DNA of 64,000 bases from Pannonibacter sp. SL95 (GCF_026672425.1 NZ_JAPPRC010000006.1:434001-498000), one strand, 5' to 3'. Numbered from the stretch's first letter, positions 1 through 8,948 are shown. Translations and numbers: made by a program. Notes: generated by a model from the letters alone, not told the origin.

Positions 1-641
1 TTGTTGGCAGTTGCCGCCGAGACAAGCTCTTCGATCGCCGCAAAGCGGGCGATGAAGTCGGCTTGCGCCAGCGAGGCCGGTTGCGGTTCGAGGCCAAGGC
101 GCGGGGCCTCCGCCAGTCCGGTGCCGAAGCCTTTCGGCCGGCCGAAGATCCGCGCTGCTTCCTCGTCGTCAAAGCCGGCCAGCTCCACCGCCTCGAAATA
201 GGCGCAGACGATATCCGCCTTCTTTGCCAGTTTCTTGACAGCGTCCGGCACCTTCGCCGGCAGCCCGAACCGCAGGTGAATTGCCTCCTGCAGCCGGCCC
301 TCGACCAGCTTGTAATCGCCGCCCATGACCGCCTTGAACGGGGAGATCATGTCGCCGATCACATATTCCGGCGCATCATGCAGCAGCACCGCCAGCCGCC
401 AGTGCGGCGCCAGATCCGGCTTCATCGCCAGCGCGATGTCCTCGACGATCAGCGAATGCTGCGCAACGGAAAATGCATGGTCGCCGTGCGTCTGCCCGTT
501 CCAGCGCGCAACGCGGGCAAGCCCGTGCGCAATGTCCGACAGCTCCACATCCAGCGGCGAGGGATCCAGGAGGTCCAGCCTTCGGCCGGACAGCATGCGC
601 TGCCAGGCGCGTTTGGGAAGGTCAGGTCTGTCGGCAGCCAT
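1..641 (-). CDS. HD-domain phosphohydrolase (YfbR-like), C-terminus beyond window
   Basis: Reading leftwards from the ATG at 641, the frame stays open to the window edge, giving 213 residues without a stop. It shows the HD-superfamily metal-binding pattern: a His in the HSLIVED region, then the HDAPEYVIGD motif near residue 85 and a later Asp in KKADIVCAYFEAVE. This arrangement is typical of nucleoside 5'-monophosphatase-like HD hydrolases (YfbR family). The substrate is not known from sequence. The start lies 34 bp downstream of the ygfZ stop on the same strand, so the two are probably co-transcribed. The 3' end is missing only because the window ends. Confidence 0.85.
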   Translation of the reverse strand, partial: MAADRPDLPKRAWQRMLSGRRLDLLDPSPLDVELSDIAHGLARVARWNGQTHGDHAFSVAQHSLIVEDIALAMKPDLAPHWRLAVLLHDAPEYVIGDMISPFKAVMGGDYKLVEGRLQEAIHLRFGLPAKVPDAVKKLAKKADIVCAYFEAVELAGFDDEEAARIFGRPKGFGTGLAEAPRLGLEPQPASLAQADFIARFAAIEELVSAATAN

Positions 642-675
642 GCGAGGGATATCCACGTCAGGAGGGGAGGGGCCG

Positions 676-1572
676 TCAGCCTTCCGCGGCCGCGCCCTGC
701 GGCCAGCCAAAGCGGGCAAAGGCAGGCAGCGACACGGTCAGCCGGGCGGAACCGCAGGTGAGGTCGGCGTCGTTGTCGAGGGCGGCCTTCACCTTGTCAA
801 GGCGCAGCAGGGCCAGCCCCTGATTGCCTGTGGAGGAGCCGAGCGTGCCCAGCTGCTGCTCTCCGGCCATCACCGGCGTGCCGGCCGCCGGCAGGCTGGA
901 CGAGCCCGTCACCTGGATCATCCGCTTGCGCGCCGTGCCCCGGTGCTCCATGCGCGCGACGATTTCCTGGCCGACATAGCAGCCCTTGCGGAAGGACACG
1001 CCCGCCAGCTGATCCATGTCCACGTCATGCGGGAACACATCGCCGAGGTCGAAGTCCTCCCCGGACTGCGGCACGCCGAGGGCAATCCGCAGGGCGGTCC
1101 ATGCGGCCTCGTCCGAGGGGGCAGAGCCGCAGGCCGAGAGGGCCTCGACAATGCCGTCCATCGGGGCAATCAACCGCAGGCCCAGCTCGGCCAGGCGCGG
1201 ATCATTGGCCGCCACCGCGCCGTCGGGCAGCGCCGCCGGCCCCGTACCGCCCCAGCAGACGGCCACGGCGTGGCTTTCGCTGAGATCGGCAATCACCACT
1301 TTCGCCCGGAGCCTGTAGAAGGTCAGCCGCTTGGCAAGGTCGGCGGCTGCCGTCCGGGCGACGTCAATCAGGAACCCGTCCGTTGTGCGGAACACCAGAA
1401 AGTCGAACAGGATCTTGCCCTGTGGGCTCAACAGCGCGGCAAAGGCCGCCTGTCCCGGCTCCAGATGTTCCACGTCGCTGGTGACAAGGTTGTTGAGGAA
1501 ATGCACGGCATCCGGCCCGGTCAGGCTGAGAACTCCGCGGCTTGGCAACAAGGCATGGCGGGCGTCTGGCAT
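676..1572 (-). CDS. ygfZ: YgfZ/GcvT-family folate-binding protein
   Basis: A 298-residue member of the YgfZ (IbaG/GcvT-like) family, which uses tetrahydrofolate to help Fe-S cluster assembly or repair in the cytoplasm. The diagnostic KGCYVGQE motif, with its conserved Cys, is present around residue 190 and is followed by the beta-barrel C-terminal part. The ATG at 1572 is preferred over the upstream one at 1593 because GGAGAG lies 5 nt before it. The gene sits directly upstream of the HD hydrolase on the same strand, a common pairing in rhizobia. Confidence 0.93.
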   Translation of the reverse strand: MPDARHALLPSRGVLSLTGPDAVHFLNNLVTSDVEHLEPGQAAFAALLSPQGKILFDFLVFRTTDGFLIDVARTAAADLAKRLTFYRLRAKVVIADLSESHAVAVCWGGTGPAALPDGAVAANDPRLAELGLRLIAPMDGIVEALSACGSAPSDEAAWTALRIALGVPQSGEDFDLGDVFPHDVDMDQLAGVSFRKGCYVGQEIVARMEHRGTARKRMIQVTGSSSLPAAGTPVMAGEQQLGTLGSSTGNQGLALLRLDKVKAALDNDADLTCGSARLTVSLPAFARFGWPQGAAAEG

Positions 1573-1740
1573 GGCGGCTCTCCGGGAAAACACGTAAACG
1601 GCTCAGTCCCTTGGAGATAGCCCCGCAGGCGCCGTCCGGCAAGCCTTGAGGCCTGACGGGCTGCCTTGTCTCTTTAGCCAGGACGATCATCGGACTTGAA
1701 ATCGGAAGCTGGTCGCAACGACACCAAATCCAGCCGAGGC

Positions 1741-1790
1741 CTCTCTGCTCCCCTCCCCCCTCGTGGGGAGGGGTTGGGGGTGGGGGGCTC
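1741..1790. repeat. GC-rich intergenic palindromic repeat
   Basis: The CCCCTCCCC and GGGGAGGGG arms flank a short CTCGT loop and are followed by a G-rich tract. This kind of hairpin repeat is scattered between genes in many alphaproteobacterial genomes. It lies in the 264-bp gap between ygfZ and btaB and could also slow transcription read-through. No coding sequence is visible in this gap. Confidence 0.6.
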
Positions 1791-1836
1791 AATCAGCAGA
1801 CCTGTCCCAGACGAAACTGCTCGCAGCAGCCCCGCC

Positions 1837-2541
1837 TCAGTCCTTGCCGCGCTGCAGTTCCGCCCAGACGGCATAGCCACGATAGAGCGTGCCCGTCGCG
1901 GCGGTTGCGCCATGGCGCGAGGCCAGGCCATTCACCACCTCGGCGGTGTCAGCGCGCGGGGACACGTGGAACTTCGTTAGCCAAGCGAACAGCAGCGCCT
2001 TGAACCAGCGCGGCAGCCGGTCCTGCTGGCCGAAATCGACCAGGGACAGCGTGCCGCCGGGCGCCAGGGCCTTCAGGCCTGCCGTCAGCGCTGCCTGCCA
2101 GGGCGGGATCATCGACAGGGCATAGGAGAAGAACACCCGGTCGAAGGTCGCCCGCCCGAACAGCGCTTCTGCGTCAAAGTCGGTCGCATCGGCGGAGGCC
2201 AGCCGGATCCGTGACGACAGGCCGGCGCGGGCAATGTTCGCCCGCGCGGTCTCCAGCATCTCGGCCGAGATGTCGAGGCCAAAGAACTGCGCCTCCGGAT
2301 GGCGGCGGGCAGCGGCAATCAGATTGCGCCCCGTGCCGCAGCCCAGTTCCAGCACGCTGCCACCGGCCGGCGGATCGAGCCGGTCGATCAGCCGGTCGCG
2401 GCCCAGGAGGTAATACTTGCGCGTCAGGTCGTAGAAATGGCGCTGGTGGCGGTAGACCTGATCCATCAGCGCAGCCGCTTCACCGGTCTTGCCGGCCTGG
2501 CTGCTCTGGCTCGAGCCCGTCGGATTATCCATTGTAGACAT
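1837..2541 (-). CDS. btaB: S-adenosylmethionine N-methyltransferase BtaB (betaine lipid synthesis)
   Basis: A class I SAM-dependent methyltransferase of about 234 residues with the motif I sequence VLELGCGTGRN. Directly downstream of btaA, it fits BtaB, which adds three methyl groups to diacylglyceryl-homoserine to give the phosphorus-free betaine lipid DGTS at the membrane. The 5' end overlaps the btaA stop by 17 bp if the ATG at 2541 is used. GGAGG at 2553-2557 supports that start, but the ATGs at 2532 and 2559 remain possible. Function comes from the operon pairing plus family features, since methyltransferase folds alone do not define the substrate. Confidence 0.85.
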   Translation of the reverse strand: MSTMDNPTGSSQSSQAGKTGEAAALMDQVYRHQRHFYDLTRKYYLLGRDRLIDRLDPPAGGSVLELGCGTGRNLIAAARRHPEAQFFGLDISAEMLETARANIARAGLSSRIRLASADATDFDAEALFGRATFDRVFFSYALSMIPPWQAALTAGLKALAPGGTLSLVDFGQQDRLPRWFKALLFAWLTKFHVSPRADTAEVVNGLASRHGATAATGTLYRGYAVWAELQRGKD

Positions 2542-3811
2542 AGAGGTGGAAGCCTCCATAGATCGACGAACGGTCCTGACGGCCGAGTTCTAGGCTGCGC
2601 GCCTCTTCATAGGTCCAGCGGTCCAGAATGTCGTCGGCAACGCGGCCCGGCAGCAGGGTCGGCTCGGCGGCGGTGCGGAAGATGACGCGCGCGCCCGGCC
2701 GGGCCGTGCGGGTGATTTCGGACCACAGCGCGTTGAGCTGGTCGTCGGTCATCCAGTCCTGGGCATCCAGCAGCACATAGGCGTCCAGGCTGTCCTCGTC
2801 CTGGCCTTCCAGATGCTCGGTGAAGGAGCGGTTGATCACAGTGACCCGGTCGGCACGGGCACGGATCGTCTCGAAATGCTCGCGGCGCAGATAGGGCGGC
2901 AGCGGGCCGGCTTCGCCGGTTCCGGACGCAACTGGTGCGCTGGCCGAGCCGCCGGCGTTCGGCGCATAGCCGCGGTTGAACGCCTGCCAGGCGAAGTAGT
3001 TGTCGGAGAGCTTGAAGTCGCAGGCGAGCTTCTGCAGCCGCTGCTTCAGCACGTCGGACATGCTGCCGGTCGGGCTGGCGGACACCAGCGCCTCATACTG
3101 GGCTGGCGGAATGCCGAGACCATAGAGCGACATCTTCTTCGACGTCGCCCAGCGGACCAGCCGCTTGTCGAACAGCGGCGCCAGGGCGGTGTCGAAATAG
3201 CTGCGCTGCTCATCCAGCGTCCGGGCGCGCACGAAATGCTTCGGATCGATGCCATAGAGCTTGGCAATGAAGTGCCCGGCGCCGATGCAGTAGCCCAGGA
3301 GGCCGTGATGATAGAGGTCGCGCGAGAACAGGGTGATGCGCTTGCGGCCCCAGCCGGTCAGGTCGCGGCCTTCCCAGTAGGCGCGGCTTTCCTCGTCCAG
3401 ATTGCGCTTCAGGAAGCGCTCGTAGGCAGCGATGTTGCCCTTTTCGTCGGCTTCACCGAAGAAGCGGTAGAAGCTGTCGTAGTTCGGCAGATGCTGCGCG
3501 GCGGCCAGCTTCAGGCGGCCAAGGGCAACATGGGCCCGGTTGAGGTCGACAGCCGTGATCTCGGCCGGATCTGCGGTGAGGTAGGACATCACGTTGCAGC
3601 CACCCGACGAGATGGTGACCATGCGCGAATGCGGCTTCAGCTCCAGCGCCTGCATGTCGACATCCGGATCCTCCCAGATCTGCGGATAGACAAGCCCCTT
3701 GAAGGCGAAGGTGAACAGACGTTCCAAGAGCCCGTCCTTCGACGTGGCGCTGGACCGGTGCACGGCTTTCTTCAAACGGGCCTTGGAGGCCTCCAGAGTG
3801 CTGGCGGGCAT
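2525..3811 (-). CDS. btaA: S-adenosylmethionine:diacylglycerol 3-amino-3-carboxypropyl transferase BtaA
   Basis: A 428-residue DUF3419/BtaA family protein that transfers the aminocarboxypropyl group of SAM to diacylglycerol, the first step of betaine-lipid (DGTS) synthesis. The N-terminal LVYPQIWEDP stretch and the SSGGCNVMSYL SAM-binding region are typical. GAGGAG lies 5 nt before the ATG at 3811. The gene heads a two-gene operon with btaB. In other alphaproteobacteria these genes are induced under phosphate limitation through PhoB so that membrane phospholipids can be replaced. A Pho-box-like site at 3916-3933 is consistent with that here. Confidence 0.93.
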   Translation of the reverse strand: MPASTLEASKARLKKAVHRSSATSKDGLLERLFTFAFKGLVYPQIWEDPDVDMQALELKPHSRMVTISSGGCNVMSYLTADPAEITAVDLNRAHVALGRLKLAAAQHLPNYDSFYRFFGEADEKGNIAAYERFLKRNLDEESRAYWEGRDLTGWGRKRITLFSRDLYHHGLLGYCIGAGHFIAKLYGIDPKHFVRARTLDEQRSYFDTALAPLFDKRLVRWATSKKMSLYGLGIPPAQYEALVSASPTGSMSDVLKQRLQKLACDFKLSDNYFAWQAFNRGYAPNAGGSASAPVASGTGEAGPLPPYLRREHFETIRARADRVTVINRSFTEHLEGQDEDSLDAYVLLDAQDWMTDDQLNALWSEITRTARPGARVIFRTAAEPTLLPGRVADDILDRWTYEEARSLELGRQDRSSIYGGFHLYVYNG

Positions 3812-3915
3812 GCGCTCCTCCTCATCTTCCGCATCAACTGGCGGATGAACGATCCTGTCCAGCGATTCCCTCGCCGGATAAGGACCTCACGTGGGGGGAG
3901 CGTTACTTGAGCTTG

Positions 3916-3933
3916 ACGACAATTGGGTGACGC
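3916..3933 (-). promoter_or_regulatory. Candidate Pho box upstream of btaAB
   Basis: Read on the minus strand this is GCGTCAC-CCAA-TTGTCGT, two half-sites in the 7-4-7 layout of the PhoB consensus CTGTCAT-N4-CTGTCAT, with about 5 of 7 matches each. It lies 105 bp upstream of the btaA start. The match is imperfect, but the known PhoB control of btaAB and the phoBR-pst locus in the same window raise its likelihood. Confidence 0.5.
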
Positions 3934-3992
3934 CAGGGGAACCTTGGCCCTTGGCACGACGGCAAGGGTTACATGTTGCCCGGGCCCTACTC

Positions 3993-4168
3993 CGTGTCAC
4001 CCCGGCCAAGCGCAGCGCGAGCCGGGGCCTACTCGCTTGCAGAGCCTCAATTTATGCGTGATGCCGAAGACCGGGCGATAGGGACAGGCTGCGTCCATGG
4101 AGCAACAAGGTCACTGCTCTGCGAACGAGTAGGCCCCGGGTCTTCGCTTCGCTGCGCCCGAGGTGACG
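3993..4168. repeat. Large inverted repeat built from two copies of a dispersed repeat (family B)
   Basis: Arms at 3993-4044 and 4117-4168 are the same about 52-bp sequence in opposite orientation. Shared parts include GTCACC, GCGCAGCG, GGGGCCTACTCG and TTGCAGAG. A third copy lies at 19000-19050. The arms could pair into a long stem. Between btaA and the L,D-transpeptidase gene (3812-4221) I see no gene, only this repeat and the Pho-box candidate. Confidence 0.7.
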
Positions 4169-4221
4169 CCGAGGCTTTTTTTTACCCGCTCCGCCGCCCG
4201 CCCCCCGGCGGCGTCTGCTGC

Positions 4222-5484
4222 TCAGCGCGTGGTCACGACGAAGTCGGTGCCAAGGCCGGTGTTGCGGGCAAAGCTGCGGTCGGTGACGATCAGCGAGGAG
4301 CCGGGCGTCAGCATCAGGCCGATGTCGCGGGCGACCGATTTCGGCAGGCTGACCCGGTCCAGCACCGCTTCCGGCGACAGGCCAGGACGCGCCTCGGCAT
4401 TGACCGCGACCCAGTTGACGTTTGCCGCATCCTTGTCGAAGCCGAGCGCGGTGAAGATCATGGTGCCGAGGGGCAGATGCGGATCCTTCAGCGCCACCGG
4501 GGCTTCATAGATGTCCTTGAAGTCACGGCGGATGCGCAGGACGGCGGTCAGCGTTTCGTCCTCACCGGTCTCCCGGTAGAGCGCCCGCAAGAGGCCGGTC
4601 GTCATGTTGCCGGTCACCGGCAGGTCCGCGCCTTCCTGGAACAGGCGAATGGCGTCACGTGTCCGCTTGCCCATCACACCATCCTCAAAGCCGGCATCGA
4701 AGCCGAGCTTGTTGAGGAGCGTCTGGGCCCGGTGAACATCATTTCCAGCCGCTTTCGGCGTGATGATCATGCGCAGCGGCTTGTCGGACAGCGCCTGGTT
4801 TGCAGGCACCTTCGCCGGCTCGATCGAGCCCGTGACGATCGATCCGCGCAGGCCCGAATCCGAGGCGACGATCGGCAGGTCCAGGCTGGCAACAGCGGTG
4901 CCGGCCTCATAGGGCTGCGGCAGGGCGGCATGGCGCACCGAAACCGGCTCAACCGGCGCGTCGGTGATCACCACATGCGCGCCGCGCCCGGTCATGCCGA
5001 ACAGCGACTGGGCAAACTCCATCGGCATGCGGACGCAGCCATGCGAGGCCGGATAGCCCGGCAGCTTGCCCTGGTGCAGGGCGATCCCCGACCAGGTCAG
5101 GCGCTGCATGTAGGGCATCGGAGCGTTGTCATAGATGTTGGAGAAGTGCTTGCGGCGCTTTTCCAGGATCGAGTAGACGCCCGTCGGCGTGCTGTGGCCC
5201 GTCTTGCCGGACGAAATAGGTGACTGGGCCACGATCTCAAGGCCACGATAGACCGTCATCGACTGGGCCTGCAGCGACACGACGATATGCAGCGGATCTT
5301 CGGCCCCGGCTTCTGCAGCAGCGGGCTGCGCCGGTGTCCCTGCGACGGCCTGCAGCTTGTCCGTTGCCGGGCCAGACTTGACCGTCGTCACCTTGCGCTC
5401 GCTCGCACCTGCGTCTGCGACCGACATCAGGCCGACGAACGCGGCGAGCGCCAAGGCCAGCGCCTGCGCCAGGATCTGCGCCAT
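4222..5484 (-). CDS. L,D-transpeptidase (YkuD) with peptidoglycan-binding domain
   Basis: A 420-residue secreted protein. A hydrophobic signal sequence (AQALALALAAFVGL) opens the protein. A YkuD catalytic domain follows, with an upstream HQGK His and the active-site motif SHGCVRMP around residue 155. A peptidoglycan-binding domain lies near residues 245-300 (AQTLLNKLGF to FQEGADLPVTG). Such enzymes make 3-3 cross-links or attach proteins to peptidoglycan in the periplasm. I chose the ATG at 5484, with GGAAGG 8 nt upstream, over the ATG at 5574, because it places the signal peptide at the N-terminus. Confidence 0.9.
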   Translation of the reverse strand: MAQILAQALALALAAFVGLMSVADAGASERKVTTVKSGPATDKLQAVAGTPAQPAAAEAGAEDPLHIVVSLQAQSMTVYRGLEIVAQSPISSGKTGHSTPTGVYSILEKRRKHFSNIYDNAPMPYMQRLTWSGIALHQGKLPGYPASHGCVRMPMEFAQSLFGMTGRGAHVVITDAPVEPVSVRHAALPQPYEAGTAVASLDLPIVASDSGLRGSIVTGSIEPAKVPANQALSDKPLRMIITPKAAGNDVHRAQTLLNKLGFDAGFEDGVMGKRTRDAIRLFQEGADLPVTGNMTTGLLRALYRETGEDETLTAVLRIRRDFKDIYEAPVALKDPHLPLGTMIFTALGFDKDAANVNWVAVNAEARPGLSPEAVLDRVSLPKSVARDIGLMLTPGSSLIVTDRSFARNTGLGTDFVVTTR

Positions 5485-5621
5485 CCCCGATGCCTTCCGG
5501 TGGTCAGGCACAGACGCCTCGACCCGAGCAAGACTGCGGCAGTTCGCCGACGCTGAAAATTCGCCTGTGACCATGACCTCGAGCCTCGCGTTACAAATGA
5601 CAGGTGCAAGCCCGACCCGGA

Positions 5622-5654
5622 CCCTAACGAAGTCCCGTATAATTACCGTTAGGG
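5622..5654. promoter_or_regulatory. Palindrome overlapping a possible promoter
   Basis: CCCTAACG at 5622-5629 and CGTTAGGG at 5647-5654 form an 8-bp inverted repeat around an AT-rich centre that contains TATAAT on the plus strand. It lies about 140 bp upstream of the L,D-transpeptidase start. It may be an operator or simply a hairpin; no regulator can be assigned. Confidence 0.3.
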
Positions 5655-5792
5655 AACAGGGTTACTGAAGCATGAGAATTTGAGTGATCCCGTTCATAGC
5701 CACTTAACCGGCTGCCCACTGTGGCATCCGTCACAAATTGCGCAAAATCACGTTTGGCGATGCGTTCCCGGTCCATGCCGCCGGGCAGGGGA

Positions 5793-7142
5793 TCACACCT
5801 GCGGCAACGCGTCCTGGAAGGTGATGACCTCACCGGTGGAGGGAGCTGTCAGCTCGCCCTGCCACATGACCTTGCGGCCACGCACGAAGGTGCCGACCGG
5901 CCAGCCGGTGACGGTGACCCCGTCATAGGGCGTCCAGCCGGCGCGGGAGGCGATCCATTCATTGCGGATGGTCTCACGGCGCTTCATGTCGACAATCGTG
6001 AAGTCGGCATCATAGCCGACCGCGATGCGGCCCTTGCGGGCGATGTTGAACAGCCGCGCCGGGCCGGCACTGGACATGTCGACGAAGCGCTCCAGCGTCA
6101 GGCGGCCGGCGTTGACGTGGTCGAGCATGGTCGGCACGAGCGTCTGCACGCCGGTCATGCCGGAATGGGAACCGGGATACTCGTGATCCTTTTCCTCGCG
6201 CGTATGCGGCGCGTGGTCGGAGCCGAGAATGTCGGCAATGCCCTGGCTGACGCCCCACCACAGCTTCTCCTGATGCGCCAGATCGCGCACTGGCGGGTTC
6301 ATCTGGGCATAGGTGCCAAGGCGCTCGTAGCAGTCAGGCGCATGGAGCGTCAGGTGATGCGGCGTCACTTCCACGCTCGCAACATCCTTGTGGTCGGCGA
6401 GATACTCCATCTCCTCGCCGGTCGACAGGTGCAGCACATGCACGCGCTTGCCGAGGCGGCGGGCCAGTGTCACCAGGCGCTGGGTCGCCAGCAGGGCCGC
6501 AGTCTCGTCGCGCCACACCGGATGCGAACGCGGATCGCCCGGCACACGCTCGCCCATGCGGGCGCGCAGGCGCATCTCGTCCTCGCAGTGGAACGAGGCG
6601 CGGCGGGTAATCTGCTTCAGGATCTTGGCGAGGTTCTCGTCGTCCTCGACCAGCAGGTTGCCGGTGGACGAGCCGATGAACACCTTGATGCCCGCTGCCC
6701 CCGGCAGCTTTTCCAGCGCCGGGATCTCCTCGATGTTCTCCGCGGTGCCGCCGACAAAGAAGGCAAAGTCGCAGTGCATGCGGTGATGACCGGCGGCGAC
6801 CTTGGCAGCCAGCGTTTCGGCAGAGGTGGTGTTCGGGTTGGTGTTCGGCATCTCGAACACGCCGGTGACACCGCCCATCACAGCCGCGCGCGACCCGGTC
6901 TCCAGGTCTTCCTTATGCGTCAGGCCCGGCTCGCGGAAATGCACCTGCGTGTCGATGACACCGGGAAGGATGGTGAGCCCGGCGCAGTCGATGCGCTCGG
7001 CTGCCACTTCCGAGCGCAGGTCCCCGATCAGCGAAATACGGCCACCGCGGATGGCAACATCCCGGATCGCCGCCCCGTCCTGGTTGACCACTGTTCCACC
7101 GGTGAGGATGAGATCATGCGGCTTTGCCATTTGCGGGGCCAT
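5793..7142 (-). CDS. pyrC: Dihydroorotase
   Basis: A 449-residue class I dihydroorotase-like amidohydrolase that cyclises N-carbamoyl-aspartate to dihydroorotate in pyrimidine synthesis. Visible metal-site features are DTQVHFREPG near residue 65, the Lys in AGIKVFIGSS, ASFHCED, VEVTPHHL, and the catalytic Asp in ILGSDHAPH. GGAG lies 8 nt before the ATG at 7142. The length matches the long bacterial type rather than the short E. coli PyrC. A sister amidohydrolase such as a hydantoinase is less likely given the DxHxREPG motif. Confidence 0.92.
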   Translation of the reverse strand: MAPQMAKPHDLILTGGTVVNQDGAAIRDVAIRGGRISLIGDLRSEVAAERIDCAGLTILPGVIDTQVHFREPGLTHKEDLETGSRAAVMGGVTGVFEMPNTNPNTTSAETLAAKVAAGHHRMHCDFAFFVGGTAENIEEIPALEKLPGAAGIKVFIGSSTGNLLVEDDENLAKILKQITRRASFHCEDEMRLRARMGERVPGDPRSHPVWRDETAALLATQRLVTLARRLGKRVHVLHLSTGEEMEYLADHKDVASVEVTPHHLTLHAPDCYERLGTYAQMNPPVRDLAHQEKLWWGVSQGIADILGSDHAPHTREEKDHEYPGSHSGMTGVQTLVPTMLDHVNAGRLTLERFVDMSSAGPARLFNIARKGRIAVGYDADFTIVDMKRRETIRNEWIASRAGWTPYDGVTVTGWPVGTFVRGRKVMWQGELTAPSTGEVITFQDALPQV

Positions 7143-7260
7143 TGTCGGGTCTCCGTTCTGTTGGATGCGGCCAGTCGGTCCCGGCCGGAGCTGGCGGCTT
7201 CATAAGCCGGGCCGGGCTTCGGGTCCACCAGTTTCGCCGGGTAAGGAGCGTCCCGCCCGC

Positions 7261-8019
7261 TTACTCGCCGGCGACGAAATAATGCATGGTTCCATCCGGG
7301 CCAATGCCCACCCGATAGAACAGCCAGGCCCCGTAGGAATCCATTTCGGCAAAGTCACCGGCCGTGACGATCCGGTACATCTCCACCTTCTGCTGCGGGG
7401 TCAGCTTGTCAAAGGGGTAACGGGCAAAATACGGCCAGACGTACATTTCCTGGGCCGTGCCGGCATCCATCTTGACCCAGCCCGCTTCCAGCACATCCAG
7501 CAGGATCGCCAGGATCTCCGCGCCGTTGCCGTCGCCCGAGCTCTCCTTCAGGAAGGTGATCGGATCGCCGATCTCGGTCAGCGACAGGGTCGGCATCATT
7601 TCGTTGCCTTCCAGCACCATGCGCATCTTTTCGATATCGCCGGAGCGCGCCGCCTCCATGAGCTGCTCGCGCATCCGCGCCACTGGCGCAGGCAGGCCGT
7701 CCGTGCCGTATTTCACCTCCGGAACCGGCAACTGGTTCTGGGCGGAAGGCTTCTCGTCCAGGTCCTGATCCTCGGCGGGGGCAGGCGTGGTGTCGGCGGG
7801 CGGCGTTGCCGGCTGCTCGGTTGCAGCGGGCGGCGCTTCGCTTGCCGGGATCTGCGTGCTGGTTGCGGGATTGGCACCCGTTACAGGCTGCGGCGGCTCA
7901 ACGCGGATCGTCTCCGTGCGCACGGTTGCAGCTTCTGCGGTCGTTGACGCCTGACCAGACAGGGCCGCGCCGCCGAGCGCTGCGCCAGTGAGAAGAAGAG
8001 CGAGGCGGACACGTCCCAT
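7261..8019 (-). CDS. Secreted protein of unknown function
   Basis: A 252-residue protein with an N-terminal signal-like segment (RLALLLTGAALGGAALSG). A Pro/Ala/Thr-rich linker covers roughly residues 30-100. The folded C-terminal part contains REQLMEAARSGDIEKMRMVL and ends in YRVGIGPDGTMHYFVAGE. I do not recognise a named domain. The layout suggests a periplasmic or envelope protein. The ATG at 8019 is chosen over 8199 because it puts the signal peptide first. Composition matches the chromosome. Confidence 0.75.
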   Translation of the reverse strand: MGRVRLALLLTGAALGGAALSGQASTTAEAATVRTETIRVEPPQPVTGANPATSTQIPASEAPPAATEQPATPPADTTPAPAEDQDLDEKPSAQNQLPVPEVKYGTDGLPAPVARMREQLMEAARSGDIEKMRMVLEGNEMMPTLSLTEIGDPITFLKESSGDGNGAEILAILLDVLEAGWVKMDAGTAQEMYVWPYFARYPFDKLTPQQKVEMYRIVTAGDFAEMDSYGAWLFYRVGIGPDGTMHYFVAGE

Positions 8020-8276
8020 GTGCGGCAGTCTCGAATCCGGTTTCGGTGCCTCTACATACACACAGCCACCCGGTCTCGGCCACTGATAAGACTGCATGAC
8101 GGGCATTCGCCAGCGCGTCGCAGCAAATGGCGCGCACCGGCGAGAGATCGATGTCGGCTCGCAAGCGCGCTTAACGGATTGTCCGCACACATGCGCCATA
8201 TTTGGCTGCCTTTCCTTCTGCAGCCGGTTCCGCTAAAGGGCGGGTGTCCGCCTCTCGAAAGCCCCCAACGGAGACC

Positions 8277-8918
8277 ATGGCGTCAAGTCTGGCATTTGCC
8301 CTGATCGGTCTGTTCATCGGCCTGCTCACCAGCGCCCCGGTCGGCCCCGTCAACATCATGGTCCTGCGCCGCGCGTTTCGCTGCGGCTTCCTGCCAGCCT
8401 TTCTGGTCGGGCTTGGCGCTGCCCTAGCGGACTCGATCTTTGCGACCGCCGCGATCTTCGGTGTCTCGGCCGTGTCCGATTTCATGGAAGGCCATCGCGG
8501 CCTGCTGCAGATTGTCGGTGCGGCCGTTCTGGCGATCTTCGGTCTTGTGATCATGCGCAGCCATCCGCATATCGACCGCGGCCCGCAAGGCCCGCTGGAT
8601 CACACGGTCCTGCGCGACACGCTCGCCGCCTTCGCCATGGCGATCACCAATCCCGGTGCCGTGCTCGGCTTCCTGGCGATCTTCGGCGGATTGGGGGACT
8701 GGGGCCCGGCGCCAGACGACCATGCCGGCGCCTTTGTCATGCTGGCGGGCGTGGTGGGTGGTGCTTGCCTCTGGTGGGCACTTGTCGCCGGCGGCGTCGC
8801 AGCCTTGCGCGACCGGCTTACCGACAAGTGGCTCGACGGCGTCAACTGGTTCGCCGGCCTTGCCCTCATCGCCTTTGCCGTCCTCATTGCCGCAAGCTTC
8901 GTCATCGAGCGGCTGTGA
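8277..8918 (+). CDS. LysE-family exporter
   Basis: A 213-residue membrane protein of the LysE/RhtB translocator family, which exports amino acids or related small molecules across the inner membrane. It opens with LIGLFIGLLTSAPVGPVNIMVLRRAFRCG compressed around the PVGPVN motif typical of the family, and has about six hydrophobic segments. GGAG sits just before the ATG at 8277; the in-frame ATG at 8202 would add an uncharacteristic hydrophilic leader. The substrate cannot be assigned. It stands alone, convergent with the next minus-strand gene. Confidence 0.82.
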   Translation: MASSLAFALIGLFIGLLTSAPVGPVNIMVLRRAFRCGFLPAFLVGLGAALADSIFATAAIFGVSAVSDFMEGHRGLLQIVGAAVLAIFGLVIMRSHPHIDRGPQGPLDHTVLRDTLAAFAMAITNPGAVLGFLAIFGGLGDWGPAPDDHAGAFVMLAGVVGGACLWWALVAGGVAALRDRLTDKWLDGVNWFAGLALIAFAVLIAASFVIERL

Positions 8919-8948
8919 CCGGCATCTGGCAATCGATCTGAATCACAA

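Noticed and set aside
8199-8276. Longer N-termini for the LysE gene and the neighbouring secreted protein using starts near 8200
   Set aside because: Both extensions are hydrophilic, lack ribosome sites, and would place the membrane or signal segments internally.
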